Positions 23,519 through 31,390 of a stretch of DNA of 50,922 bases are shown here, in pieces (position 1 is the stretch's first letter; every line of letters begins with the position of its first letter). Under the pieces are notes generated by a model, which worked only from the letters and a program-made list of their open reading frames with translations, ran no database searches and was not told the origin of the DNA. Made by a program: the position numbers and the translations under genes. The stretch is from the NCBI GenBank assembly GCA_012517965.1, contig JAAYTZ010000120.1, positions 1 through 50,922 on the forward strand. The letters run 5' to 3'. Source of the stretch: Propionibacterium sp. (GTDB lineage: Bacteria; Actinomycetota; Actinomycetes; Propionibacteriales; Propionibacteriaceae).

Positions 23519-24192
23519 CCGTGGTCCTGATCGTCGAGGACGAGGAGTCCTACCGCGAGGCCCTGAGCTACATGCTCACCAAGGAGGGCTTCGAGGTCGT
23601 CACCGCGTCGGACGGTGCGGCCGGGCTGGCGGAGTTCGAGCGGCGGGGCGCCGACATCGTGCTGCTCGACCTGATGATGCCGGGGTTGTCGGGCACGGAG
23701 GTGTGCCGCCGGCTCCGGCAGGTCTCGACCGTGCCGATCATCATGGTGACCGCGCGCGACGACGAGATCGACAAGGTGGTCGGCCTGGAGTTGGGCGCCG
23801 ACGACTACGTGACGAAGCCGTTCAGCCACCGCGAGCTGGTGGCCCGCATCCGCGCCGTGCTGCGCCGGGGGGCGGACGCCGACCTGCTGCCGAGCGTGAT
23901 CGAGGCCGGCGGCGTCCGGATGGACGTCGAGCGGCACGAGGTCTGGGTCGACGGACGGCCCGTGCGGCTCGCGCTCAAGGAGTTCGAGCTGCTCGAGTTC
24001 CTGCTCCGCAACGTCGGGCGGGTGCTCACCCGCGGGCAGCTGATCGACCGCGTGTGGGGCGCCGACTACATCGGCGACACCAAGACCCTCGACGTGCACA
24101 TCAAGCGCCTCCGCGCCAAGATCGAGGCCGATCCGGCGAACCCGGTGCGGCTGACCACGGTGCGGGGCCTGGGCTACAAGCTGGACGCCTGA
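23515..24192 (+). CDS. regX3: Phosphate-responsive response regulator RegX3
   Basis: This 225-residue OmpR/PhoB-family regulator has a receiver domain (1-120) with the acidic pair near residues 8-9, the phosphoacceptor D52 in LLDLMMPG, a conserved Thr in MVTARDD and the Lys in YVTKPFS. The C-terminal winged-helix DNA-binding domain (about 130-225) contains LALKEFELLEFLLRN, VLTRGQLIDRVWG and TKTLDVHIKRLRAKI, with RGLGYKL at the end. It starts at the ATG at 23515 behind GAGGAGGAAG and overlaps senX3. It would bind the PHO-type repeats at 22276-22304 and phosphate genes elsewhere. Confidence 0.95.
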   Translation: MTVVLIVEDEESYREALSYMLTKEGFEVVTASDGAAGLAEFERRGADIVLLDLMMPGLSGTEVCRRLRQVSTVPIIMVTARDDEIDKVVGLELGADDYVTKPFSHRELVARIRAVLRRGADADLLPSVIEAGGVRMDVERHEVWVDGRPVRLALKEFELLEFLLRNVGRVLTRGQLIDRVWGADYIGDTKTLDVHIKRLRAKIEADPANPVRLTTVRGLGYKLDA

Positions 24193-24235
24193 CCGCACCT
24201 CCGGCGTCCGGCCGCCCGCCGGCCCGCATCCCCAC

Positions 24236-24247
24236 TAGCCTGACGGG
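24236..24247 (+). promoter_or_regulatory. -10 element for the PRPP-synthetase-like gene
   Basis: TAGCCT at 24236-24241 lies 6 nt before the GTG at 24248, with no Shine-Dalgarno sequence, again fitting a leaderless transcript. Confidence 0.5.
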
Positions 24248-25207
24248 GTGACCGACCGCATCACCGTCTTCTCCGGGCATGCCCATCGCGCGTTCGCCGA
24301 GGAGAGGTGCGCCATCCTCATGGACGAACTGTCGCCCTCCCGGCTGACGCGCTTCAGCAACGACTGCCTGCAGGTGCAGTTGCGCGCGAACTGCCGCCGG
24401 GGTGACGTGTTCATCGTCCAGCCGCTCGTCCCGCCGACCCAGGAGAACCTGATGGAGCTCCTGATGATGGTGGACGCCGCCCGCGGCGCCTCGGCCCCGA
24501 CCGTGAACGTCGTCATGCCGCACTACGCGTACGCGCGCTCCGACAAGAAGGACGCCCCCCGCATCTCGATCGGGGGCCGGCTGGTGGCCGACCTGCTGGC
24601 CACGGCGGGGGCGACCCGGGTGTTGACCATGGCGCTCCACGCCGAGCAGGTGCACGGGTTCTTCTCCGTGCCGGTCGATCACCTCACGGCCCTGCCCGTG
24701 CTCGCCGACCACTTCCGCACCACGATGGACCTCTCGGACGCCGTGGTGGTGTCGCCGGACTTCGGCAATGCGAAGTCGGCGGGCGCGTTCGCCCGGCAGC
24801 TGGGCATCGGGGTGGCGGCGGGCTCGAAGCAGCGGCTCGCCGACGACTCGGTGGTCATCGACCAGATCGTCGGCGACGTGGCGGGCAGGGACGTCATCGT
24901 CCTCGACGACGAGATCGCGACCGGTGGCTCGATGGTCACCCTGATTCGCACCGTGCAGGAGTACGGCGTGCGCAGCCTACGGGTGGCGTGCACGCACGGG
25001 CTGTTCACCGGACGCGCCGCCGAGCGGCTGAACGAGTGCCCCGGCATCGCCGAGATCGTGACCACGAACACCGTGCCGCCGAACCGGGCGGTGGAGCGGC
25101 TCACCGTGCTGAGCGTGGCCCCGCTGTTCGCCGAGGCGATCCGGCGGATCCACGAGGGCGAGTCGGTCAGTCGCCTGTTCTCCGACGACGACACGTACGG
25201 CGAGTGA
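24248..25207 (+). CDS. Ribose-phosphate pyrophosphokinase family protein
   Basis: This 319-residue protein is full length for PRPP synthetase, which makes phosphoribosyl pyrophosphate from ribose 5-phosphate and ATP for nucleotide, His and Trp synthesis. Family blocks are seen: LFSNDCLQVQL-type strand region, RRGDVFIVQP, ENLMELLMMVDAARGAS, the LHAEQVHGFFSVPVD segment and IVGDVAGRDVIVLDDE. Two motifs differ from the common enzyme: HYAYARSDKKDAPR where most have YFGYARQDR, and the PRPP loop DDEIATGGS where most have DDMIDTGGT. Catalytic activity is therefore likely but not assured, and a second, canonical Prs may exist elsewhere in the genome. It is convergent with the lipoprotein gene. Confidence 0.85.
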   Translation: MTDRITVFSGHAHRAFAEERCAILMDELSPSRLTRFSNDCLQVQLRANCRRGDVFIVQPLVPPTQENLMELLMMVDAARGASAPTVNVVMPHYAYARSDKKDAPRISIGGRLVADLLATAGATRVLTMALHAEQVHGFFSVPVDHLTALPVLADHFRTTMDLSDAVVVSPDFGNAKSAGAFARQLGIGVAAGSKQRLADDSVVIDQIVGDVAGRDVIVLDDEIATGGSMVTLIRTVQEYGVRSLRVACTHGLFTGRAAERLNECPGIAEIVTTNTVPPNRAVERLTVLSVAPLFAEAIRRIHEGESVSRLFSDDDTYGE

Positions 25208-25223
25208 ACGCCCGCCGGCGTTC
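25206..25223. terminator. Hairpin overlapping the end of the PRPP-synthetase-like gene
   Basis: GAACGCC (25206-25212) and GGCGTTC (25217-25223) form a perfect 7-bp stem with a CGCC loop, starting in the stop codon of the plus-strand gene and ending 2 bp before the stop of the convergent lipoprotein gene. Confidence 0.6.
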
Positions 25224-25225
25224 GG

Positions 25226-25744
25226 TCAGCGGCTGAGCTCCGGGGCGGCCGTGCGGTAGATCGGGTCCTGGGCGTCCATGACGGGCACCCGCAGCTCCTT
25301 CGCGCCGCCCGAGCCGAACGTCAGTTGCAGCGTGACGTTGAGGCCCGGCTTCAAAGCGGGACTGGTGACCGACACCAGGGGGGCGCCCTCGCCGGTCAGG
25401 ACGACCAGCTTGTTCGGCGGCAGCGGCAGGCCCGTGGCGCCGGTGATCGTGAGGGGAGCGGCCTGGCTGCCGTCCTGGTTCGTGGCGTAGCCGGTGACGT
25501 TGGCCAGCGTGTCGGCCCTGGGGGACACGATGGAGGCCGAGAGGCGCCCCTGGCCCGCGGAGTTGGCGATCACCAGGAGGTTGCGCACCTTGATGTCGTT
25601 GACGTCGACGTTGACCCCGTGGGCCGGGGTGTAGGTGCGCAGCGTCTGCGCGTCGAAGCCACAGCCCGTCAGGATCAGGGACGCCCCCAGTGCGGCGGCG
25701 ACCCCCGCGCGGCGGACGAGGCGGGACGGGCGGGTGCGGGACAT
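25226..25744 (-). CDS. LpqE-like lipoprotein
   Basis: This 172-residue protein has a lipoprotein signal peptide: basic SRTRPSRLVRR, a hydrophobic stretch and the lipobox LILTGC with the modified cysteine near residue 28. The mature part is a small beta-rich domain with VNDIKVRNLLVIAN near residue 48, like mycobacterial LpqE and related copper-chaperone-fold (PCuAC/DUF461) proteins. The Met-rich metal ligands of true copper chaperones are not evident, so metal binding is unproven. In Mycobacterium tuberculosis lpqE is also divergent from carD, which supports the assignment. AGGAG lies before the ATG at 25744; a TATCCT -10 candidate lies about 30 nt further up. Confidence 0.72.
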   Translation of the reverse strand: MSRTRPSRLVRRAGVAAALGASLILTGCGFDAQTLRTYTPAHGVNVDVNDIKVRNLLVIANSAGQGRLSASIVSPRADTLANVTGYATNQDGSQAAPLTITGATGLPLPPNKLVVLTGEGAPLVSVTSPALKPGLNVTLQLTFGSGGAKELRVPVMDAQDPIYRTAAPELSR

Positions 25745-26071
25745 GGCAGCTCCTGTCGCGGCTTGGACGCCAGCAGGATATCCGCGACGACCAGGCACGT
25801 CAGCCCGGGGGGCCGGGTCCCGGAACAGCGGCGCGGCGGGCCGGCGTCCGGCGCGCTGTTCCCGAGTCCGAATCGTGATCGGACGGAGAATGTGGCCGCG
25901 CTCTTCGGGTGTCACCGCTAGTGGGGGCGGGGTCCCGCCTGAGGGGAGGGTGCGACTCGGCCGCTGCGCGGAGGGTCTCGATGGTGCTAAAGTGCCTCTG
26001 GCTACCGGTTTTGGGTTACGACCGGGGCTCTCTTCGTGCTACACTGGACGGAGGAAGGGGCCCAGTAGATT
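25745..26071. other. Divergent regulatory gap between the lipoprotein gene and carD
   Basis: This is the only stretch over 300 bp without a gene. It holds the -10 candidate of the lipoprotein gene (TATCCT, complement of 25775-25780) and the carD promoter at 26016-26045. The middle (25800-25990) is GC-rich with several short inverted repeats but nothing I can name. Small frames here, including one running into carD, have no ribosome-binding site and no family resemblance. Confidence 0.5.
26016..26060 (+). promoter_or_regulatory. carD promoter and ribosome-binding site
   Basis: TTACGA at 26016-26021 and TACACT at 26040-26045 are -35 and -10 candidates with an 18-bp spacer. GGAGGAAGGGG at 26050-26060 is a strong purine-rich ribosome-binding site, 11 nt from the ATG at 26072. 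Confidence 0.55.
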
Positions 26072-26557
26072 ATGACTTTTGCTGTTGGTGAGACCGTCGT
26101 CTACCCCAATCACGGAGCTGCCGTGATCGAGGACATCGAAACCCGAACGATCAAGGGCGAGGAGAAGCTGTATCTCGTCCTGCGCATCGTGGGACAGAAC
26201 GACCTGGTGGTCCGGGTGCCGGCGTGCAACCTCGACTTGGTCGGCGTCCGGGACGTGGTGGACGCGGCCGGTCTGGAACGGGTGTTCGGCGTGCTGCGCG
26301 CCCCGCACACGGAGGAGCCGACCAACTGGTCGCGGCGCTACAAGGCCAACCTCGAGAAGCTCCACTCCGGCAACGTGCTGAAGGTGGCCGAGGTCGTCCG
26401 CGACCTGTGGCGCCGGGAGAAGGAGCGCGGGCTGTCGGCGGGGGAGAAGCGGATGCTCGCCAAGGCCCGTCAGATCCTGGTCTCGGAGCTCGCCCTGGCG
26501 GAGAAGGTCGCCGAGGATCGCGCCGAGGTCCTGCTCGACGAGGCGCTCGCGTCGTAG
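26072..26557 (+). CDS. carD: CarD family RNA polymerase-binding regulator
   Basis: This 161-residue protein matches CarD, the essential actinobacterial factor that binds the RNA polymerase beta subunit and stabilises open complexes at most promoters, including rRNA. The N-terminal RNAP-interaction domain (about 1-55) starts with [21 protein letters not shown]. The helical C-terminal domain (about 60-161) contains the conserved [17 protein letters not shown] segment with the tryptophan that inserts at the upstream edge of the bubble. Length equals the mycobacterial protein (162). It leads the carD-ispD-ispF group, although ispD seems to have its own promoter at the carD stop codon. Confidence 0.96.
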   Translation: MTFAVGETVVYPNHGAAVIEDIETRTIKGEEKLYLVLRIVGQNDLVVRVPACNLDLVGVRDVVDAAGLERVFGVLRAPHTEEPTNWSRRYKANLEKLHSGNVLKVAEVVRDLWRREKERGLSAGEKRMLAKARQILVSELALAEKVAEDRAEVLLDEALAS

Positions 26558-26566
26558 AGTCCGGGC
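26555..26566 (+). promoter_or_regulatory. -10 element overlapping the carD stop codon
   Basis: TAGAGT at 26555-26560 starts with the carD TAG stop and lies 6 nt before the ispD ATG. No Shine-Dalgarno is seen, suggesting a leaderless ispD transcript in addition to read-through from carD. Confidence 0.5.
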
Positions 26567-27268
26567 ATGCACGAACCCGTTGAACCGGTCGTCGCCGTCG
26601 TGGTGGCGGCCGGTTCTGGCACCCGGCTGGGCGGCGAGACACCCAAAGCGCTGCGGGTGGTCGCCGGACGTTCGCTGGTCGCCCGGTCCGTCGACCAGCT
26701 CGCCGCCGGCGGGTGCACCGCAGCCGTCGTCGTCGTGGCCGCCGGTACCGAGGACGCCTTCGCCGCCGCGCTCGCGGACGCCCCGATCCCGTGTCTGCTC
26801 ACGCTGGGGGGTGCCGAGCGGCAGGACTCGGTGCGGCACGGCCTAGACGCCGTGCGGGCGGAGCCGGCGCTGGCCGGGTGTCGGGTCGTGCTGGTGCACG
26901 ACGCCGCGCGCGCGTTCGTCCCGGCCGACGTGGTGACCCGCGTCATCGACGCCGTGCGGGGCGGGTCGGTCGCCGTCGTCCCGGTGGTGCCGGTCGTCGA
27001 CACCGTCCGCGCCCTCGCCGGAGCCACCTCGGCCGTCGTCGACCGGTCGGCTCTGCGGGCCGTGCAGACCCCCCAGGGGTTCGACCTGGCCACCCTCGCC
27101 GCCGCTCACGCCCGCCTGGCCGCGGACGGGGTGGTCGTCACCGACGACGCGGCGGCGTGCGAGCACGCCGGTCACCCGGTGACGCTGGTCGCGGGGTCGC
27201 GGCGCTCGCTGAAGGTGACCGAGCCGCTGGATCTGGTGTTCGCCGAGGCGTTGGCCCGGCAGGCGTGA
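26567..27268 (+). CDS. ispD: 2-C-methyl-D-erythritol 4-phosphate cytidylyltransferase
   Basis: This 233-residue enzyme couples CTP to methylerythritol phosphate in the MEP isoprenoid pathway. The nucleotide-binding loop [18 protein letters not shown] is at about residues 12-29 with the catalytic Arg and Lys. [13 protein letters not shown] near 84, [12 protein letters not shown] near 109 and TPQGFDL near 166 are the other conserved blocks, and [12 protein letters not shown] near 195 is typical. Length is usual for the family. ispF follows after 10 bp, so the two consecutive-pathway enzymes are co-expressed. Confidence 0.96.
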   Translation: MHEPVEPVVAVVVAAGSGTRLGGETPKALRVVAGRSLVARSVDQLAAGGCTAAVVVVAAGTEDAFAAALADAPIPCLLTLGGAERQDSVRHGLDAVRAEPALAGCRVVLVHDAARAFVPADVVTRVIDAVRGGSVAVVPVVPVVDTVRALAGATSAVVDRSALRAVQTPQGFDLATLAAAHARLAADGVVVTDDAAACEHAGHPVTLVAGSRRSLKVTEPLDLVFAEALARQA

Positions 27269-27278
27269 GGAGTCGCCG

Positions 27279-27761
27279 ATGAGCGGACCGTCGTTCCGGG
27301 TCGGGGTGGGCACGGACGTCCACCAGTTGGCCGAGGGGGTCGCCCTGCACGTGGCGTGCCTGCACTTCCCCGACGAGCCGCGCGGGCTCGCCGGTCACTC
27401 CGACGGCGACGTCGCCGCGCACGCCGCCTGCGACGCCCTGCTGTCGGCGGCCGGCCTGGGCGATCTGGGCAGCAACTACGGCACGGCCGAGCCGCGGTGG
27501 GCGGGGGCGTCCGGGGCGGCCTTCCTCGCCGAGACGGCCCGGCGGCTGGCGGCGGCCGGGTGGACGATCGGGAACGTGGCCGTGCAGGTGATCGGCAACC
27601 GGCCCCGCCTGGCGGCCCGGCGGGCCGAGGCGGAGCGGGCGATGTCGGCGGCGCTCGGGGCCCCGGTCACCGTCTCGGCCACCACGACGGACGGCCTCGG
27701 GCTCACGGGCCGCGGCGAGGGTGTTGCGGCGATCGCGACCGCGTTGATCCAGCGGGCCTGA
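27279..27761 (+). CDS. ispF: 2-C-methyl-D-erythritol 2,4-cyclodiphosphate synthase
   Basis: This 160-residue enzyme cyclises CDP-methylerythritol phosphate to MEcPP in the MEP pathway. The metal site is seen in GVGTDVHQL at residues 9-17 (Asp and His ligands) and [17 protein letters not shown] near 46 (third His). [17 protein letters not shown] near 131 closes the active site. The usual GDIG-x-x-F-P-D segment is replaced by [14 protein letters not shown], the form found in actinobacteria. GAGGAG precedes the ATG. It ends 10 bp before the convergent peptidase gene. Confidence 0.96.
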   Translation: MSGPSFRVGVGTDVHQLAEGVALHVACLHFPDEPRGLAGHSDGDVAAHAACDALLSAAGLGDLGSNYGTAEPRWAGASGAAFLAETARRLAAAGWTIGNVAVQVIGNRPRLAARRAEAERAMSAALGAPVTVSATTTDGLGLTGRGEGVAAIATALIQRA

Positions 27762-27787
27762 GGCGTCCGGCTCAGCGAACGGACGCC
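27762..27787. terminator. Terminator after ispF
   Basis: GGCGTCCG (27762-27769) pairs perfectly with CGGACGCC (27780-27787) around a 10-nt loop. The right arm lies inside the last codons of the convergent peptidase gene. Confidence 0.55.
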
Positions 27788-28935
27788 GCCGGCGCGACCC
27801 ACGTGTTGCAGACGGCGATCTCGTCGGTCTGCAGCCCCCGCGCGAACCATGCCTGCCGGTTCTTGCCGAGCCCGTGGTCGCCGTCGATCTCGGGGTCGCC
27901 GGACAGCGCGTCGTCGCCGAGGTAGTAGGTCATCGTGACGAGGTTCTGCAGGTCGGCCTGGGTGAGGTTCTTGCTCTGGGCGACCGAGGCGACGAACAGG
28001 CCCGCGAAGCAGTCGGCCTGCTGCTCGGTCCGTCGGGACATGCGGCGGGCCTCGCTCTCGGACACCCGCTGCTCGAGCGCCTTGTCGGCGATGAGGATGC
28101 CGGTGCGGGCCTGGACGGCGTGCCCGAACTCGTGCGCCATCACGTCCTCGGCGGCGTACTTGGTGGCGCCGATCTGCCGCGGCAGGGCCGACAGCAGCCG
28201 GCGGGCGTAGTAGATCCGCTGGTCGCCGGCGCAGTAGGCGGCGTTGACCTCCCTCATCGTGCCGCACGCGGTCGTGACCGGGCTCGAGTACACGGTGACG
28301 GGCGGCCGCGGCAGCTCGAAGCCCGCCGCCGTCAGCGGCGGTTCCCACACCTGCATGAGGCAGCCCATCAGGTCGTTGAGCTCGGTCTGCAGTTCGGCGG
28401 CGGTGGCGGTCGCCGACAGGGGCACCATGACGCAGCGGGTGGGGGACGGGACGGACTGGGCGTAGAGGGCGTTGTCGGTCAGCCACGACTCGGCCTGGGA
28501 CACGGTCGTCGGGACGGGGAGCTCCGGCGGGTTGAAGTCGGCGGGCGGGGCCTGGTAGCCCTCGTTCTCGTATTCGGTGGTGCCGGTCCCGGCGGTTCCG
28601 GAGCCCGCGGTCCCGCCCGCCGGAGGCGGGGTGGTGGTTCCGGGACCGGGGGGCTCCGAGATGCCGCCCAGCAGCGCGCGCATCACGGAGAACGCGATCA
28701 TGACGAGGGCCACCATGAGCGCCGCCCGCAGCAGCGCGCTGAAGGGGCTGCTCCGGCGTGGCGGGCGGGGAGCCTGGGGCGGCGGGTAGCCGGGTCCGGG
28801 CGGCCAACCGCCGGGGGCGGTGGGCCACTGCTGGGGGGGCGGCCACTGGGCAGCGCCCCATCGGGTTCCACCCGGCGGGGCCCACGGCGCCGGGGTCCGG
28901 GTCCACTGGTCGGGGGCCCCCCACTGCTGCGTCAC
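27772..28935 (-). CDS. Putative neutral zinc metallopeptidase (YpfJ-like) with proline-rich N-terminus
   Basis: This 387-residue protein has a cytoplasmic Pro/Gly/Trp-rich N-terminus (about 1-62), one membrane helix (about 66-90), a Pro/Gly/Thr linker and an extracytoplasmic domain of the YpfJ family. The zinc site is VMAHEFGHAVQARTG near residue 265. A late acidic segment (DDALSGDPEIDGDHG) and CNTW near the end are typical of the family. Substrate and role are not known. The start is a GTG at 28935 with a TAAGGT -10 element 6 nt upstream and no Shine-Dalgarno, so it is probably leaderless. It is divergent from the DUF2207 gene. Confidence 0.83.
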   Translation of the reverse strand: MTQQWGAPDQWTRTPAPWAPPGGTRWGAAQWPPPQQWPTAPGGWPPGPGYPPPQAPRPPRRSSPFSALLRAALMVALVMIAFSVMRALLGGISEPPGPGTTTPPPAGGTAGSGTAGTGTTEYENEGYQAPPADFNPPELPVPTTVSQAESWLTDNALYAQSVPSPTRCVMVPLSATATAAELQTELNDLMGCLMQVWEPPLTAAGFELPRPPVTVYSSPVTTACGTMREVNAAYCAGDQRIYYARRLLSALPRQIGATKYAAEDVMAHEFGHAVQARTGILIADKALEQRVSESEARRMSRRTEQQADCFAGLFVASVAQSKNLTQADLQNLVTMTYYLGDDALSGDPEIDGDHGLGKNRQAWFARGLQTDEIAVCNTWVAPAASVR

Positions 28936-28941
28936 GCACCC

Positions 28942-28984
28942 ACCTTAGTCACCGGTGGGGTGCCGAACCATCGTGCGGTAGGTT
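28942..28984. promoter_or_regulatory. Divergent leaderless promoters of the peptidase and DUF2207 genes
   Basis: TAAGGT on the minus strand (complement of 28942-28947) is 6 nt before the peptidase GTG at 28935. TAGGTT on the plus strand (28979-28984) is 6 nt before the GTG at 28991. Neither start has a Shine-Dalgarno sequence. Confidence 0.55.
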
Positions 28985-28990
28985 CGCCCT

Positions 28991-30688
28991 GTGACCGGCA
29001 CCCTCACGTCCAGGCTGGCGCGTTGCGCCGCCATTGTCGTCCTCGCCGCGGCCGGCGCACTCGGCCTCGGGGTGAGTCCCGCCCACGCCGCCGACGGCGT
29101 CGCCACCTACTCGGTCCGGGCCGCGGTCGAATCCGACGGCACACTGGCGGTTCAGGCCACGCTCGGCCTGGAGGGGGCCCCCACCCAGGTGCGGCAACGT
29201 TTCGCCACCACCCTCGACTCGGGGCGGGACACGCGCTACCGGTTCACGCTGAGCGAGCTGACGGCGTCCGTGGCGGGCCAGCCGGTCGCGTCGGCGGTGA
29301 CCACCGAGGGCGACTACCAGGTGGTCACGGTGCCGGTGACGGGGGCCACCGGACCCGTGACGCTGTCCTACAAGGTGCGCGGGGCCGCGTTCCGCACCGA
29401 CGCGCAGACCACGACGCTGAACTGGCGGCTGCTGCAGGGCCTGAACCTCCCGGTGCGCTCGTTCGACGCCGTGGTCACGACGCCGGGGCTGTTCCGGTCG
29501 GTCGACTGCTACGCCGGTCCGCCGGCCGCGCCGGGCCCGTGCGTGAGCTACGCCGGGGGCACCCACGACGACCCCTACCCGGTGTTCAGCGACGGGCCCC
29601 GCGGTGAGGGCGAGGTCGTCGGCGTGGTGGTCCGGTTCGACTCCCGGCTGGTCTCCGCGAACGAGAGCCGCCACCGCGTCTGGACCCTCGACAACGCCTT
29701 CTCGGCGGCGCCCCTGCCGCTCGGGCTCGCCACCGCCGCCGCCCTCCTCGGCGGCCTCGGCTTCTGGTGGGTGCACCGCCGCTACGGCCGGGACGCCGCG
29801 GGCGCGGCCCTGCCCGCGACCATCGGGACGTTCCGCCCGGTGGGCGACGGCCAGAGCGCGTTCACCCTGGCCGACGACGTGCGGCCCGGCGAGGTCGGCA
29901 CGCTCGCCGACGAGCGGGTCGACCCCATCGACGTGACGGCCTCCGTGCTGGACCTGGCGGTCCGCAACCACCTGCGGATCACCCAGCTTCCCCGGGGCGG
30001 GGAGTTCAAGCCGACCGACTGGGAGTTCCGGCGGGTCGAGTCGGGGGCGGCGCTGCTCCCCTTCGAGAAGACCCTGCTCGACGTGGTGGCGCCCGCGGAC
30101 GGCAGCCCCCGCCGCCTCTCCGAGCTGGGCCCGCTGCTCGGCCCGGTGTTGCCCACGATCCAGGACCAGTTGTACGACGAGGTGGTCGCCAAGGGCTGGT
30201 TCGCGGCCCGGCCCGACCGCACCCGGGACCGGTGGGCCCGGCTGGGTTGGGGGGCGCTGGCGGTGGCCGTGGTGGTCGCCGGCCTGCTGGTGGCGTTCAC
30301 CTCGTTCGGGCTGCTCGGCCTGGTGCTGGTGGCCCTGGCGGCCGGGGTCGGCGTCCTGGGGCAGGCCATGCCGGCCCGCACCGCCAAGGGGTCCTCGACG
30401 CTGGCCGGGCTGGGGGTGCTGCGCGGGCTGCTGCTGACCCAGCCCACCGATCAGATGCCGGCCGGACGGGAGCACGAGGAGCTGTCCCAGGTGCTGCCCT
30501 ACGCCGTGGTGCTCGGGGGGGCGGACCGGTGGCTCGACGGCATCGCCCGGGTCAACGACGCCGCGCGGGCCGACCACACCGAACTGTCCTGGTACCACGG
30601 TCCCGCGGGCTGGCAGTTGTCCGACCTGCCCGATTCGCTGCGCACCTTCATCCGTGCGCTCGAGGGCACCCTGGTGTCCCGGCCGTGA
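28991..30688 (+). CDS. DUF2207 family membrane protein
   Basis: This 565-residue protein has a signal peptide ending near residue 34 (a hydrophobic run followed by SPAHAADG). An extracytoplasmic beta-rich DUF2207 domain follows to about residue 225 (YSVRAAVESDGTLAVQATL at its start). A membrane helix (about 233-257, GLATAAALLGGLGFWWVHRRYGRD) leads to a cytoplasmic stretch with a winged-helix-like segment (ASVLDLAVRNHLRI). Two more helices lie near 418-455, with a soluble C-terminus. The family is widespread in actinobacteria and Firmicutes with no known activity. It overlaps the next gene by 4 nt (GTGA), so the two products probably act together at the membrane. Confidence 0.82.
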   Translation: MTGTLTSRLARCAAIVVLAAAGALGLGVSPAHAADGVATYSVRAAVESDGTLAVQATLGLEGAPTQVRQRFATTLDSGRDTRYRFTLSELTASVAGQPVASAVTTEGDYQVVTVPVTGATGPVTLSYKVRGAAFRTDAQTTTLNWRLLQGLNLPVRSFDAVVTTPGLFRSVDCYAGPPAAPGPCVSYAGGTHDDPYPVFSDGPRGEGEVVGVVVRFDSRLVSANESRHRVWTLDNAFSAAPLPLGLATAAALLGGLGFWWVHRRYGRDAAGAALPATIGTFRPVGDGQSAFTLADDVRPGEVGTLADERVDPIDVTASVLDLAVRNHLRITQLPRGGEFKPTDWEFRRVESGAALLPFEKTLLDVVAPADGSPRRLSELGPLLGPVLPTIQDQLYDEVVAKGWFAARPDRTRDRWARLGWGALAVAVVVAGLLVAFTSFGLLGLVLVALAAGVGVLGQAMPARTAKGSSTLAGLGVLRGLLLTQPTDQMPAGREHEELSQVLPYAVVLGGADRWLDGIARVNDAARADHTELSWYHGPAGWQLSDLPDSLRTFIRALEGTLVSRP

Positions 30689-31362
30689 CCGCCCGGCGGG
30701 CCTTCGAGGCGGCGCCCGAGGAGCCGCTGCCGGAGGAGCCGGCGCCGCCGGGGTTCCCCCCCGCCCGCCGGGCGCTGGCTCCCCGCCCGGTGCCGGTGGG
30801 CCGGCGGTGGGTGCCGCGCACCGCGCTGACCCCCTCCCGCGCGCTGCCGGACGAGGCCCCGCCCGACGTCTCCAGCGACGTCATCGTCTGGTCGCACTCC
30901 CGGGACGCGGTCGGGCTCGCCGCCCTGTTCCTGGTCAGCTTCACGGTCACCCGGATCGTTTCGGGTCGTGGCGCCGACGTGCTTCCGTGGCTGGCGGTGT
31001 CCCTGGTGGCGGTTTCGTTGACGCTCGGGCTGTTCCTGCTGCGGCGGCACCGGGTCGAGGCGGACGCCGAGGGCGTCCGCCAGCTCGGCGTCGGGGGCTG
31101 GCGGTTGGCCTGGGACGAGATCGCCGAGGTGCGCCTCGACGGCACCCGCGACGCCGCGGGCCGGGCCGGCTGGTTCCGGCTCGGTGCCCGTGCCACCAGC
31201 GTCGCCCTCGAGGTCGTGCCCGGACCGGGGGCGTCGCGACGGACCGAAGGGCACGCCGCCCTGCGCAGCGACCGGGCCCGGGCTCTGGGGGAGTTGGCTC
31301 GCTACCACGGCGTCGCCACCAAGGAGGCGCTGGGCAACGTACCGCGGCGGGTGGCGTCCTGA
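30685..31362 (+). CDS. Membrane protein with a PH-like domain
   Basis: This 225-residue protein starts with a GTG overlapping the DUF2207 stop codon. It has a Pro/Glu-rich N-terminus (1-60), two membrane helices (about 73-92 and 97-115), then RRHRVEADAEGVRQLGVGGWRLAWDEIAEVRL, a strand pattern typical of bacterial PH domains (bPH/YdbT-like). The last 50 residues are helical and polar. Bacterial PH proteins of this layout act in the cell envelope without a defined reaction. Coupling to the DUF2207 gene suggests a shared envelope role. Confidence 0.7.
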   Translation: MTARRAFEAAPEEPLPEEPAPPGFPPARRALAPRPVPVGRRWVPRTALTPSRALPDEAPPDVSSDVIVWSHSRDAVGLAALFLVSFTVTRIVSGRGADVLPWLAVSLVAVSLTLGLFLLRRHRVEADAEGVRQLGVGGWRLAWDEIAEVRLDGTRDAAGRAGWFRLGARATSVALEVVPGPGASRRTEGHAALRSDRARALGELARYHGVATKEALGNVPRRVAS

Positions 31363-31370
31363 TGGGCGGA

Positions 31371-31389
31371 CGTCCCGGCGCCCGGGACG
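31371..31389. terminator. Terminator between the PH-like gene and glyA
   Basis: CGTCCCGG (31371-31378) and CCGGGACG (31382-31389) form a perfect 8-bp stem with a 3-nt loop, 1 bp before the glyA stop codon and 8 bp after the plus-strand gene. Confidence 0.65.
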
Positions 31390-31390
31390 G

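Noticed and set aside
25909..26091. 60-residue frame spanning the carD promoter and start
   Set aside because: It overlaps carD in another frame, has no ribosome-binding site and no recognisable sequence.
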